DNA of 64,000 nt from Moniliella sp. 'wahieum' (GCA_003971905.1 RSEE01000009.1:558001-622000); one strand, 5' to 3'; shown: positions 33,515 through 45,363, numbered from the stretch's first letter. Program-made: numbers and translations. The notes: generated by a model from the sequence alone, not told the origin.

Positions 33515-34554
33515 TCAACAGCCAGGGTTTTGCAGACCCGTTCCGCTGGGGAGGTAGGCCGTCCGAGTATCGGGGCCAGTGTAGTTCATCGCCTTGAGCG
33601 CAAGGGCGGTCGCATCCTTGGGCTGGTACGCACCTACCTGCAGGTCAACCAGCTTCGCCGCTGCTTTGGCCGCCTTCTCAGCCGCATGGGTCTGCAACTT
33701 TTGGCCCAAGCGCAACCGGTTCTTGTTCTTCCGCGCCTCCTTAGCTGCCTGCTCGGCCGACTCTTGGGCTGCCTTGCGCGCCGGGGCCAGCAAGTGCCGC
33801 GGGATGGCCGTCGAGTGGTCCCACAGTTCGGCCCGCTCCTGGTGCTGAGCATGCCGATGGGCTTCCAGTCCTTGGGCACCAGGACGTTGCCCAGACGAGG
33901 GAGAGAGTCCTTGTCAATAAACTCTGTCGCTACGGGCAGACAGGCGGAGCCAATGCGGAGAACTGAAAGGAAGGAAAATGTCAGCAGGGAGAGAACAGGC
34001 CAGGCGGGACACAGTGTACCTACTCTCGCGCGCAATTTCAGGCTTGATGTCAACGGGGCCTCCAATCTCAAAGATCACGCGCCCCACCGGCACACGGCAC
34101 ATCCAGTGAGAAAGGAGCCCTTTCCACCGCCCATACGGGACTCGTCACCCTTGACACAGACGGGATGTCAGGGAACACCTTCATCCACATCTGGCCACCC
34201 TTGACGGCACGCAAATGACGACGGATGCTCTGCCCGCAGGCGTCGAGCTGGCGGGCGGTCATGCGGCTGGGGTAGAGGGCACGGATGCCAAAGGAACCCT
34301 CGGTCAGGAGCGTGCCCTTGATGGAGCCGCCAATGCGAGTGGGGACTCGGCCCTTGTGGGATTTCTTGTGCTTGGTGCGGCGCGGAGCAATGTTACCGGC
34401 ATGGCGCACCTGGTCGGGCGGGCGAAGGAGGCGGCGAGGGCTGGGAGGGCCGGAAGGGCGCCGGGGAGCATGCGGGGGGCACGCGCTGCACCGAGGGACG
34501 CACGCTGGCGCCCACGAGGGCGCTCAGTCCAGTGCGCAAGCCAGCTGCGAGCAT
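33515..34554 (-). CDS. MRPL16: Mitochondrial ribosomal protein uL16m (MRPL16)
   Basis: A component of the mitochondrial large ribosomal subunit. The ATG at 34554 opens a basic presequence (MLAAGLRTGLSALVGASVRP). The uL16 domain (about 34400-34040) reads RRTKHKKSHKGRVPTRIGG, GSFGIRALYPSRMTARQLDACGQSIRRHL, MWMKVFPDIP, then MCRVPVGRVIFEIGG. The invariant GGGKG-S-HWMCRVP part needs two restored bases about 40 bp apart (near 34165 and 34125), strong evidence of assembly deletions in an essential gene. An intron or frame change near 34030-33965 precedes LRIGSACLPVATEFID. A Lys/Ala-rich extension of about 90 codons (AARKNKNRLRLGQKL, AAEKAAKAAAKL) follows and is longer than bacterial or yeast uL16. 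It is divergent from CNOT9. Confidence 0.85.
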
Positions 34555-35169
34555 TGTGTGCCGGCGTCGGTTGCGAGCACGTGGGCGGCGGTGAGAAGGT
34601 GGCCAGCAGAAGGTGCGAGGCGGGATGCTGAGGTAAGCGGCGGGTTAGTGTGCAGGCACCATGGGCGGAATGGAGGCGGAAGCGGCTGGGGGTGCACGTG
34701 TCAACGGGTGCGTTACGTCAGCGTTCGTGTCGTGGTGCAGGGGCCGACTGGGGACGCGTGGTCACAGGCAGGCATGGTGATGCTGTTTGTTTTTCAGGCG
34801 GGCTGCCGAGCGGACGAGACGATGAGGCGATGGGCGACGGCGGGCTGTTCCAGTGCTGTTCCAGGCTGTTCGGCAGGCTGTGCTCGGCGAAGCGTCAAGC
34901 TAAGCTGCTGCTTCCCGCACGCGTGGCTTGCCCCCACCCCCACCACTCGGTTGCCCCTGGCCCCCGTTGCGCTGGCCGCCTGCCGTTCTGCGCCCAGCGT
35001 CCTGCGTTCTGCCCAGCCACCGCACCACCCCCTCCTCTCTGCCCGCTCCGCCAAAGCATGTCCCCGGCCCCCTGACGCCGCCCCGCCGCCCCACCGCCCG
35101 CCCACTCGTCCCCCCTCGCCCGTTCCCTGTCCTGCGCTTTCGACCCCGGCTCCTCCCATCCATCGCCCC

Positions 35170-36297
35170 ATGTCCTACAGTGGCCCTGCCGCCCCGCACT
35201 ACCTCGGCCTCGCCCCCTCCCTGCGCACCAGTGGGCCCTCGCCCCTTGCTGGCCACCCTACTCCCACCTCCCCGGAGCAGCCCCGGCTGTGTCCTCGTCC
35301 TCGTCCGTCCACGTCCACGTCCAACTCTGTTTACTCTCTCATATCCCAGCTCTGCTACCGCCCCCCCTTCCCTTCCTCCTCAGGAGCGCCGGAACAGCGA
35401 CAGTGCCCGGGAATTTGCTCTTCTTGAGCTTAGCAAGAAGCGGGAGCAGTATGGCGATCTTGCCCTGGTACTCTGGCACAGCTTTGGTATGTCTCTACTT
35501 TCTCGCCCCCCTCTCTCCCGACAGCGCCAACTGACATGGGCCCCTCGCTTCCAGGTGTGATGCCTACTCTCATCCAAGAAATCATTGCGGTCTACCCCCT
35601 TTTGTCACCCCCCGCTTTGACAGCCCAGGCTTCCAATCGAGTGTGCAATGCGCTGGCCTTGATGCAGTGCATTGCCTCGCACAGCGAGACCCGTCCCCTT
35701 TTTTTGCAGGCCCAGACCCCCCTGCTTCTCTACCCGTTCCTCAACACCACCTCCAAGGCGCGGCCGTTTGAGTACCTGCGCCTCACTTCCCTCGGTGTGA
35801 TTGGCGCGCTGGTCAAGCAGAACGACAACACCGAAGTCATCCAGTTTTTGCTTAGCACCGAGATTATTCCTCTGTCTCTCCGCATCATGGAGACAGGCTC
35901 CGAGCTGAGCAAGACGGTTGCTATTTTTATCGTTCAGAAAATCCTGCTCGACGATACGGGTTGGCATACGTTTGCCAGACCTACGAGCGCTTTTCTGCGG
36001 TGGCGCAAGTTTGAGTAACATCACCAAGCAAATCGTTGATACCAATTCCGTGCGTCTGCTCAAGCATGTCGTGCGCTGCTATTTGCGTCTGAGTGACAAC
36101 CCACGGGCCCGTGAGGCTTTGCGTTCTTGCCTGCCTTCGCCGTTGCGGGATGCGACTTTTTCGCAATTGCTCAAGGATGATCATGTAAGCCTGCCCACTT
36201 GCAACCCCTACCCCCCATTCACGTACTGACGTTTCTCTCAAAGATCACGAAGCGATGTTTGGCGACGCTCCTGCTCAACTTGGCCGAGACCCGGTGA
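35170..36297 (+). CDS. CAF40: CNOT9/Caf40/Rcd1 subunit of the CCR4-NOT complex
   Basis: An armadillo-repeat subunit of the CCR4-NOT deadenylase, a docking site for mRNA-binding regulators. The N-terminus from the ATG at 35170 is Ser/Pro-rich. The conserved body begins with VYSLISQLC and [25 protein letters not shown]. An intron at 35487-35554 joins SFG to [44 protein letters not shown] and [26 protein letters not shown] are almost identical to the family in all eukaryotes. After DDTG a missing base in a GGG run hides [16 protein letters not shown], and a second in a TTT run precedes [29 protein letters not shown]. An intron at 36185-36243 joins LLKDDH to [13 protein letters not shown]. The stop is TGA at 36295. 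Confidence 0.93.
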
Positions 36298-37186
36298 CGG
36301 CACGCTTTACCGCCCCTTCGTGGCTCGAAAGTTAAAAGTGTACAACACAGTCTCCCCCATCCCTCAGCTATTCCGCTTCATCTCTCAGATCTCATACCTT
36401 CCCCCCCCTCTTCCCGTTCCCCCTTCCTAGGCGCCTTTTGTCCCGCGCGGCCAACTGATCAACCTCTCACGAGCACGTTGACAGGCACTAATTTGTTGTC
36501 ATGCTGTATTCTCGCACCTTTATAGCGCCCCTTGCATGCCGTCCCCCTCATGCTCTCTGAATTTGACCTCATGCGCCACGCTTTCCTCACATTGTCGGCT
36601 CTGCAGGTGTGAATGTGCATTGGTTTTACTATAGCTTACCCAACTCGACCTAGTTCCGCATACCACACCTTGGGAGTCGACCCTATTGTGAGCCATGGAA
36701 AGCCATACTTAGCGCAGTTCTTCAGAGGTTGGACGCCGATCACCCCCCTCAGGACCGAGATAAGTGGTTTGGTGAATGGGGTTTTCCAATCCGAGTAGAT
36801 GTGGTGCATTGCACAGTGCTATACGGCCTGCTAGTATGCACGATGGCCGAACGGTGGTCAAGCTGGACGGACCGACGAGATCGGTGGGAAGGCTATTCCT
36901 AAGATCCTCAAGAACGCTTATATAACTGCCAAGCGATACAATCCTCCTGTCTGCCTCCTTCCCCCGCCGGCCCCGGGCGGGACTAAAGACTAAAGTGCGC
37001 GCCCCAGAACGACGCCACCGGCCACCGGCCAACGTCCGACTGAGCGCTTTTATTAACCACCTCATTTTGGCCCGTGCACAACGCCGCTGTCCTTCAAGTT
37101 TCACGTTGGCTTGCAAGCCCCCCCTCCTCTCTTCTCACTCGCTGTGAGCAGCCTTCGGCGCCCCAGCCACCACCGCCACTTTTTTC
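36298..37186. other. Intergenic region
   Basis: No coding sequence recognised. Pyrimidine-rich tracts at 36380-36430. No PdxT/SNO-type partner gene lies here next to the PdxS gene. Confidence 0.5.
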
Positions 37187-38293
37187 ATGTCGTCTGAGCA
37201 CCCCATCATTGTCGGCACCGCCTCCTCCAATGGTGCGCACGTTGTGCCCCGCACAGGCGGACCAGCGTCTGGCCGCTCTGAGGGATCCAACGTCGGTACC
37301 TTTGGCGTCAAGAGTGGCCTGGCCCAGATGCTGAAAGGGGCGTGATCATGGTACGCTCCTCTTTTTCGTCGCTTTTCGGGCTGGGTGACTGAAAACTCGA
37401 TGGCTTTTAGGACGTGACCAACCCGGAACAGGCACGGATCGCCGAGGAAGCCGGTGCGGCCGCGGTCATGGCGCTCGAACGAGTGCCCGCCGACATTCGT
37501 GTCCAAGGCGGGGTGGCTCGCATGTCGGACCCCAATGATCAAGGAGATTATCAATGCGGTCAGCATCCCGGTTATGGCCAAATGCAGGATCGGGCACATT
37601 GTACGTCTGCGCCTGTCGGTTCCTGCCCACGTTACCGCTGTGGGATACGAGCTGACTGAGGGTGTGCAGGTTGAGGCCCAGATCCTGCAGGCGATCGATG
37701 TGGACTACATTGACGAATCCGAGGTGCTCACGCCTGCCGACAATGTGCATCATATCAACAAGCATCCTTTCAAGGTCCCCTTTGTATGTGGCTGCCGCAA
37801 TCTTGGCGAAGCATTGCGTCGGATCAGCGAGGGCGCCGCCATGATTCGGACCAAGGGCGAGGCTGGCACAGGCAATGTGGTTGAGGCAGTCGGGCACATG
37901 CGGACCGTGCAGGCGGAGATCCGCAAGGTGGCAAGTATGAGTGATGAGGAGCTGTATGCGTATGCCAAGGAGATTTCAGCCCCGTATCATTTGCTTAAGG
38001 AGACCGCTCGGCTCAAGCGTCTTCCCGTCGTCAACTTTGCTGCGGGGGGGATTGCCACCCCGGCCGATGCGGCACTGCTGCGTACGCTGGGCGCTGACGG
38101 CGTGTTTGTTGGTTCGGGCGTCTTTGCTGCTGAGGGCGACCCACGTGAGCGTGCCAAGGCAATTGTGGCCGCTGTCACCCACTGGGATAATCCCGAGATA
38201 CTGGCCAAGATCTCGGAAAACGTCACGGCAATGGTGGGACTGACGATTGATTCAAAGATGCCTGGAGGGCGGCTGGCTGGCCGTGGCTGGTAA
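37187..38293 (+). CDS. SNZ1: Pyridoxal 5'-phosphate synthase, PdxS/Snz-type lyase subunit
   Basis: Synthesises vitamin B6 (pyridoxal 5'-phosphate) from a pentose phosphate, a triose phosphate and ammonia supplied by PdxT/Sno. The ATG is at 37187. The first exon ends [14 protein letters not shown], where a G is missing from the run at about 37337. Introns at 37351-37410 and 37601-37669 join [29 protein letters not shown] and [29 protein letters not shown]. The catalytic Lys lies in [11 protein letters not shown], the second Lys in [14 protein letters not shown], and the phosphate loop is FVGSGVF. After ARMSDP (about 37535) the frame before [12 protein letters not shown] is lost by missing bases. 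From there the barrel is open to the TAA at 38291. The length matches the family (about 300-330 residues). Confidence 0.95.
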
Positions 38294-38876
38294 CCCGATA
38301 ATCACTTGAAATACCGGTGGGCCATGGCCCTCCGACTCGCAAAAGGTGCATGATGCACCATGATGGATTGGTTGTTGCTGTCTGTTGAATTCATCTTTTC
38401 GGGGCTTCCTTATCCCACAAGCATATCCTCTGAGGGTGACTGGATTGCATGTTGGGGTTTAGGACCATTTTTGCCGTCGCCACCGCCGCAGCTGTCGCCA
38501 CAGGCAGATACAACGGGTTCTCCAGATCATGCCGCCCATGACAACGGAACGGCATTGACTTTGCCCTGTTCACGATGAGACTGTTTTCAAGTACAGAGAT
38601 GAGGGGCGGGGACGATAATGTGTTTACAGTGTGAATTTTTCGGGGTAGTTGCGGCGTTGTCGCCATTGGCCGAGCTTTTGTCATGCACACCATGTCCTGT
38701 TGGGGGCCCGTGGGGCATGGTGTGCGGCCGACATCTTTTCTTTCCGCTACTGTTGGCAAGCCAGTTAAATCCCAGGATCAGCCCTCTGTCACGTGACCAC
38801 TGCGAACCATTTCAATGTCCATTCTCCTCTGTGGTTAGCTGGCCTGCCTGTTCACCACCAGCTTTTCCATCCCATC
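38294..38876. other. Intergenic region
   Basis: No coding sequence recognised. It holds a short TGCATGATGCACCATGATGG repeat at 38347-38366, just downstream of PdxS. Confidence 0.5.
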
Positions 38877-41313
38877 ATGGCCGCTGGCGGCACAAAGCGT
38901 GGCGCTTCGAAATCACCCAGCGCGCGTTCGCGCTCCGGGAGCGCCTCATCGTACACCTCGCGATCGTCATTCTCGTCGTCCCGGTCGGGCTCTGCTTCCG
39001 GCTCGGACTCGGACTCGGACTCGGGCGACGAGGTGGGCCCATGCCGGCGGCCCCGCGCGAAGGCGCCGGTGCCGGTGCCGGGCCTGCCGCCTCCTCTGCC
39101 TCAGCCCCTGCTGTTTCGTCCAAGCCAACCAAGCGCTCTACCAAACGACGCAAACTCGATGCCGCCCAGCAGCGTCGGGCGGCTGCTGTGGCTGAGCAGC
39201 AGCTTGAGGCGTTGCCCCGAAGCGCCCAGTACGCTCAATCGTTCATGCACCGTGACTCGCTCGTCTCGGTCCTGGTTGCTTCCCATCCCGTCGACTTTGT
39301 CGTGACGGCGAGTGTGGATGGGCATGTAAAATTTTGGAAGAAATCTCCGTTGGCTGCGGATGTGCTCGCGGGAAAGGCCGAGACCAACACCAAGGCCAAT
39401 CCCAACAAGCTCCTTCGTGAGGGAGGCATTGAGTTTGCCAAGCATTACCGCGCCCATTTGGAACCGATTGTGGATGCCTCCATCAGTAGCGACGGCATGT
39501 TGTATGCCTCGCTTTCCACCGACAAGACAGCGAAAGTGTTTGACGTGGCCAATTTTGACATGATCAACATCCTCACCTTTCCCTTTGTGCCTCGCTCATG
39601 CTGTTGGGTGCACAGAAGGGGACATGGCGATGCGCTGCTTGCCGTCTTGGAGCAAGACTCGCCCACAATCCGCATTTATGATGGCCGTGGTGCCTCGGAA
39701 CCAGTTGCGGTGCTGGGAAAGATGCATCGCGCTCCCTGTCATTTGATCCAGTACAATGAGACGTACGATTGTGTCGTCTCTGCCGATGTGGGTGGTATGG
39801 TGGAGTACTGGACGCCCAAGGAACCATTTGAAGTGGCCCCTCCAGCGGGAAAGAAGGTGCTGTGGAAGTACAAGTCGGATACGGATCTACTGGCGTTCAA
39901 AAAGAGCAAGTCGGTCCCCACCTCGCTGGAGTTTTCCCCGATGGCAAACTTTTCTCCACCTTTAGCTTACCCGATCGAGTTGTGCGCATCTTTGACTTTG
40001 CCTCTGCGAAGCTCTACCGTGTTTATGACGAGAGTCTCGCTTCGAACGAGGCGGACCAGGCAAAATGGCAAGCCAAGACTGCCCGTGCTCAAGCTGACCG
40101 ACTGGAAGCCTTAGCCCGGGCCGAAGCGGCTGGCCAAGATCCACCTCCTAATCTGACCGAAGCGGCATGCACCTCCCTCCCGCGCTGCGGGCTGCGCTTT
40201 ACCCGCATCCGCTTGACGAGATGGAGTTTGGTCGTCGCATCGCGTTGGAACGTGAGCTGGACCAGGCCCTCACCTCGGCACCGGGACGAATTGGCCAAGG
40301 GGCGGTACGGTCTGCAACTGGCCTGACACGGGCCAATGTGGTATTTGACGAGTCGGGCAACTTTATTCTGTACGCAAGCTTGTTTGGTATCAAGGTAGTG
40401 CACCTGGAGGACAATCGGTTGCGTGCGATCCTGGGACGGGACGAAGGGTTGCGATTCCTCCAGTTGAACTTGTTCCAAGGGTTGGCTGTGGACCCGGCGC
40501 GAAACGGCGGGTGTTGTCGATCGACTTGATTGCGTCTGAGAACCCGTTGGTAGCTCAGGCAAGGGACGTCCCGGACCCTACGTTGTTTGCGACGGCATAC
40601 AAGCGCTCTCGCTTTTACCTTTTCTCCCAGTTTGAGCCCGACTCGACCCCAAGGCGGCCCAGCACGCGGGAGATCGGGATGTGTTTAACGAGAAGCCTAC
40701 AAGGGAGGAGATGGCCTTGGCAAGCACCTCCTCTGGCCCCAAGGCCCAGAGGAGCGTCCGCCTCGCCTCTTCCGCCACCCTCCACACCACCTTGGGCGAC
40801 ATTCATGTCCGTTTTTTCCCCTCCTTGGTCCCGCGCACAGTGGAGAATTTTGTTGGTTTGGCCAAGCAAGGCAAGTATGACGGTACGACGTTCCACCGCG
40901 TTATCCCCAAGTTTATGATCCAAGGTGGTGACTATGAAAATGGAGATGGCACCGGCGGTTCTTCGCTCTGGGGCGGCAACTTTGAAGACGAATTTCACCC
41001 CATGCTCGACCACTCTAAACCATACATGCTCTCTATGGCCAATGCCGGCCCGAACACGGTACGTTTCCTTCTCCTCACCCTTCCTTTGCCATCGTCTCCC
41101 GTTTGACTCGGCTGACAGGACGCGTCCCCTTGCCCAGAATGGCATCAGTTCTTCATTACTACAGCGCCTACCAGCTGGCTCGATCGGAAACATTCAGTGT
41201 TCGGCTCAGTCACTGCCGGTTTCGACGTTGTGCAGGCGATTGAGAATGCGCGAACAGACAAGCTGGATCGGCCGCACAAGGACATCAAGATTGTTAACAT
41301 CACCCTAACCTAG
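38877..41313 (+). CDS. PPWD1-type WD40-cyclophilin peptidyl-prolyl isomerase
   Basis: A nuclear cyclophilin with N-terminal WD repeats, associated with spliceosomes in other eukaryotes. The ATG at 38877 opens an Arg/Ser then Ser/Asp-rich start ([11 protein letters not shown]...[11 protein letters not shown]). After one missing base near 39040 comes a Lys-rich stretch ([13 protein letters not shown]) and [19 protein letters not shown] units include [38 protein letters not shown] and [24 protein letters not shown]. Frame breaks at about 39940, 40160, 40510 and 40670 are again missing bases. The cyclophilin domain (40770-41310) has [31 protein letters not shown], an intron at 41059-41137, then [20 protein letters not shown]. 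Catalytic FHR and QFFIT are present. The stop is TAG at 41311. Confidence 0.9.
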
Positions 41314-41466
41314 GTCCAATCAATCTACGGGTGGCATATAAAGATGCAAACCCAATGGGGTTTCCGGTCCGAGAACAGTGGTGGCTAGTACAGGGGATAC
41401 GTATTGTCGATGCATCGTGCGCGTGACACAAATATAAGTAGGAAAAGAGAGCAACGAGGGGTGGGC

Positions 41467-42937
41467 TTAAGCTGTGTCGACAACAGTGACCAGCGAGCGT
41501 TCGTAGTTCCCCGACGTCTCACGTTTGATGCGAACCGAGAGATCCTGATTATGGGCTCGGCGATAGGCTTGTTTGACCGCCTGGAACCGGGCCCGATTCC
41601 AGGACGCGCGGCAGACGCGACGAACCAAATCCCGGTCTTTCGTACCAGCTCCATCCATCGCTTTGAAGATCAGGTCGGCATCCCGCTGGACACCATACCC
41701 TTGTACCCCCGCTGGGTCCTCAGCCCCCGTGGCGATATAGACCACCCCCTGCTGCATATGCCCGCTAAAGTCACCCGACAAGGCAGACGAAAGCGACTTG
41801 TGGTGCACTTGCTTGTAGCGCTGGGCGATGGCCACCAATTGAGCGTCGTTGCGAGACAGCAAGATGGATGTAATCGCGTCTTCGTCGGTACCAGCTCCGC
41901 GCATGGCCTTGTACAGTTGCCGTACATCCTCCTCTACGCGCCTGGGATCCACAGGAGCATGTTCTTCCCGAGCGCCGGCCAGAGCCTGGGCAAACATGCG
42001 CTTGGTTTTGAACGACAGTTCGCCGGCTACCGCATCCTCGAGACGCTTGCTGTACGTGGCGTGGTAGGCCGACTTGAGCAAGTGGATGTCAGAGTTGGAT
42101 CGCCCCAAGAGGATTTCGGTGAGTACAGACTCATCCGTTCCCGCTCCCTTCATGGCCCTCAAGGCCACCACGTCCCCCATCACGGGACCGTACACTTGGA
42201 ACCGAAGCACTGCCTCGTACCATCCACTCACATCGCCTTCCACCGCCTTCATCAGATCCTTGCCCTTGTACTGCTTGTACCCGGTGCGGACTGCATCAAT
42301 GACAAAGGGATCATGCTGGGTGCACAGCTCGTGGATCAGGGTCTTGTCGTCCGTACCGAACCCCTTCATCGCCTTGTAGATCCGCTCCACCCTGCCCGCC
42401 ACATCCATCGCCGGGGCAGCGGTGAGGGGTTGGTGTGGAGGCGGAGGCGGCACGGGAATGCCCAGGTAGGTGAACCCACCGCCTGGCGCAGCAGGGCCAG
42501 GAGCAGGGCCCGCAGCAAACGCTTGGCCATAGCTGCCGGCATGGCCGTGCGCAGGGCCGGGAGGGGCACCATACGGCTGCTGGGGAGGGGGCGGACGGGG
42601 TGGGGGGCGTATTGCTGTTGCTGTGGGGGAGGGGCGCCGTACGCTGGCTGGGAGGGAGGGTAGGAGGGGGGGGGATAGCCTTGGGGAGCGCCCTGGGGGG
42701 CGGGTATCCCTGGGAAGGACCCTGGGGGGTGGATAGCCTTGGGGAGCGCCTTGGGGCGGTGGATAGCCTTGAGGTGCGCCCTGGGGGGCGGGTAGCCTTG
42801 GGGAGCGCCCTGGGGCGGCGGTAGCCGCCATAGGCACCGGCTTGCGGGGGCGGAGGGTAGCCGGCGGGAGGGTAGGGGGGGCGCGGGGGCGGGTAGTTGC
42901 CTGCGGGTGCGCGTGGATCGCCGTAGTACGCGGCCAT
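41467..42937 (-). CDS. Annexin with Pro/Gly/Tyr-rich N-terminal repeats
   Basis: A calcium-dependent phospholipid-binding protein. From the ATG at 42937 (MAAYYGDPRAP) an N-terminal region of about 130 residues is built of GYPPP/GAPQGYPPP-like repeats, interrupted by frame shifts in a minisatellite. From about 42540 downwards it is one clean frame with four annexin repeats: VERIYKAMKGFGTDDKTLIHELC, ALRAMKGAGTDESVLTEILLGRSN, VRQLYKAMRGAGTDEDAITSILLSRN and IFKAMDGAGTKDRDLVRRVC. Repeats 1-3 keep the (K/R)GxGTD type II calcium loop; repeat 4 has GAGTKD, so its calcium site may be altered. It ends GNYERSLVTVVDTA. That 400-codon stretch without a break shows the deletions are unevenly spread. The 419-codon plus-strand frame here is antisense. 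Confidence 0.93.
42664..42835 (-). repeat. Coding minisatellite, about 29-30 bp unit
   Basis: Six degenerate units on the plus strand reading approximately GGGTAGCCTTGGGGAGCGCCCTGGGG encode GAPQGYPPPQ-like decapeptides of the annexin N-terminus. Units of 29 and 30 bp alternate, which shifts frame; some of this may be assembly error. Confidence 0.8.
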
Positions 42938-43952
42938 GGGCGTGTGTTTGGCAGAAGCGAGGCTGGCCGAGGAGCGGGGCTGGGGACGCAACGGGCGGGG
43001 TCTTAAGTACACGCGCTGCCGACGCGCACGCACACTTCTCCCCTGCTGGGATGGGGCTGTGCGCTGCCCTCGGCTGCTGTGCGCGGCGGCGCCCCAGTCG
43101 GACATGGCCGACACACCAGCGCGACGGCCTCACCATCATGCATCATTCTTCCCCGCCAGCCCCCAGTCTCTGCCGTGCTACCGTCCCGCGTCCCGCGTCA
43201 CGCGTCACATGTCACATCCACACGCACATCCCCGTCTCACATCCCCGGCCCAGCACACGGCAGCGCACCGCTGGAGCTGCACGCATGCGCCTGACGTCAC
43301 CGTGCTGTCTGTGCCATCAACCCGTCACGTGCGCGGCCCCATCGCACACTGCCCACAGGCGGCGCGGGTGCTGACATGCTGACCGCTGACCAGTGATCCC
43401 CGGCTTGGCTGTCCACCGTTGCTCGGCTGGCAGTGGCTATGGCTGCGCAGTCGGCGCATTCAGCATGTCAGGCCTGTCCTGTCACATGTCGGACTGACAC
43501 CTCAGGTTATCCACCTCGTTGCTCTTCGTCTCCGAGCCCTTGGTGCCTGCGGTCGATCCGATGGGATCCTACACGCTACGCCGCTTCCTATGGCTCTCGG
43601 CATGACGTGGTTGGCTGCTCTTCGTATGAACAGCGTTCGTTGATGCACACCATGCCCTGGGGACTTCGACGAATCAATGAGGGTCATGAAGAGGCAGAGT
43701 AAGCATAGAATCTGTCATGGATGAATCGATTGCTGGAGAGTCCAGGCTCAACGTTCACTACGTTCACACGAACGAGGGATCCATCCCCACGTAACCCATT
43801 CCCACCCATGGATCATGTGTATCAAGGCGGTCTCCCGGTTGGAGCTGTATACTCCATCCACACAGCAGCTGTCGTCCACACCCCCCAGGGCCACTCTAGG
43901 GAGCCAGGCAGGCTACCGTGTTCCAGCACGAAAAGGCAATGGGTTAGCAGGT
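42938..43952. other. Intergenic region between annexin and aldo-keto reductase
   Basis: No conserved coding sequence recognised. 43190-43228 holds a CCGCGTC / GTCACATGTCACATCC mosaic, about 43368-43395 a GCTGACATGCTGACCGCTGACC cluster, and 43746-43773 a CAACGTTCACTACGTTCACACGAACG cluster. Confidence 0.5.
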
Positions 43953-45079
43953 TCACATAATGACCACATCCTTCCACCATCCACCAACACCCTTCTGGAA
44001 ATACGTACGATTCCAAGTCACGCCCACGCCCGTCTCGAGTGTGTCGAGGAAACGCATGTCGTCCGCACTCAGAGCAAAATCAAACACCTTCGCATTCTCG
44101 TCAAGTGCCGTCCGGTGCCCTTGGGAATGACAATGTAGCCCTTTTGAAGCGACCAACGAATCAGAATCTGAGCTGGGGTCTTTCCCAGCTTCTGCTCATG
44201 ATCAAAAAAAGGGTGGGGGGGTTGAGACACCCAGAGTTAGTCAAAAGAGGAGGTTCCAGGTACAATCGCCCAACGTACCCGTCCCACGGCGTGAATCTCA
44301 GTGCTTCAAGGTGCTGTCCCCTTCCAAGAGGAGAATACGCCTCGATCGCAATGCTGTACTTGGCCACGACAGCCGACGAGATGATCTCCTTCCGCTGGAA
44401 AAAGGGAGTCACCTCGATCTGATTGAGAACAGGAGGACTACATACGTATCATCGCCGGTCAGCTCAACAGTTCAAGGACAGATGGTCCCCAACTCACTCA
44501 TTTGGAAAGGCAGCAACCAATTCTTCGAGATGGTGCACGCCATAATTCCTGCCAGAAAAGGGTTAGCGTTGCCAGCTAGGCCGGGTACCCTTGGTCCTTC
44601 CATATGGGCCAAATTGGAGAGGTAACGTACGAGACACCGATCGACTTGACCAGTCCTTGCTTCTTGGCCTCGATCAATCCAGCCCAGGCTTTCAGACGCG
44701 CCTCTTTCCCTGGGCGGGGGCTATGAATGAGCATGAGGTCCAGCGTGGAACCGAGCTGGGCCACACTCTCTTTCACAGCGCGCAGCGCATCCTCGTGCTG
44801 ATCGTCCCTGATCTTGGAGGTGATAAAGATGTGTTCGCGCTTGGTTCCTTGCGTATTGATGCTCGGATCGGTGAGAAAGTTGCGCACACCCTTGCCTACT
44901 GCGTCTTCGTTCCCATACCACACGGCCGTGTCAATGTGGCGAACGCCAAGGCCCAACGCACGTTGGACAGATGCCACGGCATCGTTGCCGCGGCTCATGT
45001 AGACTCCGATGCCAAGTTGCGGGATGGCCTGTCCATCAGACAGGCGAACGGTGGTCTGCAGAGTGAGGGGACTGGTCAT
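43953..45079 (-). CDS. Aldo-keto reductase
   Basis: An NADPH-dependent oxidoreductase with a TIM barrel. The ATG at 45079 gives MTSPLTLQTTVRLSDGQAIPQLGIGVYMS. The catalytic tetrad is visible: Asp and Tyr in HIDTAVWYGNEDAVGKG, Lys in IFITSKIRDD, His in LMLIHSPRPG. An intron near 44640 joins KSIGVS to NYGVHHLEELVAAFPNE (about 44540-44510). The second intron leads to NQIEVTPFFQRKEI and IAIEAYSPLGRG. A third lies around 44260-44200, before the QILIRWSLQKGYIVIPKG cofactor-binding strand. A missing base near 44120 shifts to ENAKVFDFALSADDMRFLDTLETG. The gene ends GGWWKDVVIM at 43953. The physiological substrate is unknown. It shares a 285 bp promoter interval with the divergent mitochondrial-protein gene at 45364. 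Confidence 0.85.
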
Positions 45080-45363
45080 AGCACACCGCGAACGATGGAG
45101 ACGGTGGGGCGAGCAACGCATCGGATTCATAAGCGCCATCAGCGTCAGCGCTCAGCTTGCGATGTATAGCCCGCTTGGCTTGTGGCCCTGGCGCATCAGC
45201 GTCATGTGATGCAAGGGCTCGGCGTCCCGGATGATACAGTCGGGCAGCAGAAATTTTGAAACGGCGAGCCGGAAGGCCATGGCAGATCGCATCCTGCCCG
45301 ACCTGAGCGCTGCGTGTTGCGTCTCCACTTAACCTCTGCCCCACCATCACCATTGCCCTCACC

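Noticed and set aside
36298-37186. Divergent SNO/PdxT partner of PdxS
   Set aside because: In yeasts SNZ and SNO are often adjacent and divergent, but no glutaminase motif is readable on either strand here.
41404-42663. 419-codon open frame on the plus strand
   Set aside because: It is exactly antisense to the four annexin repeats, which are unmistakable on the minus strand; it has no family features and arises from codon bias.
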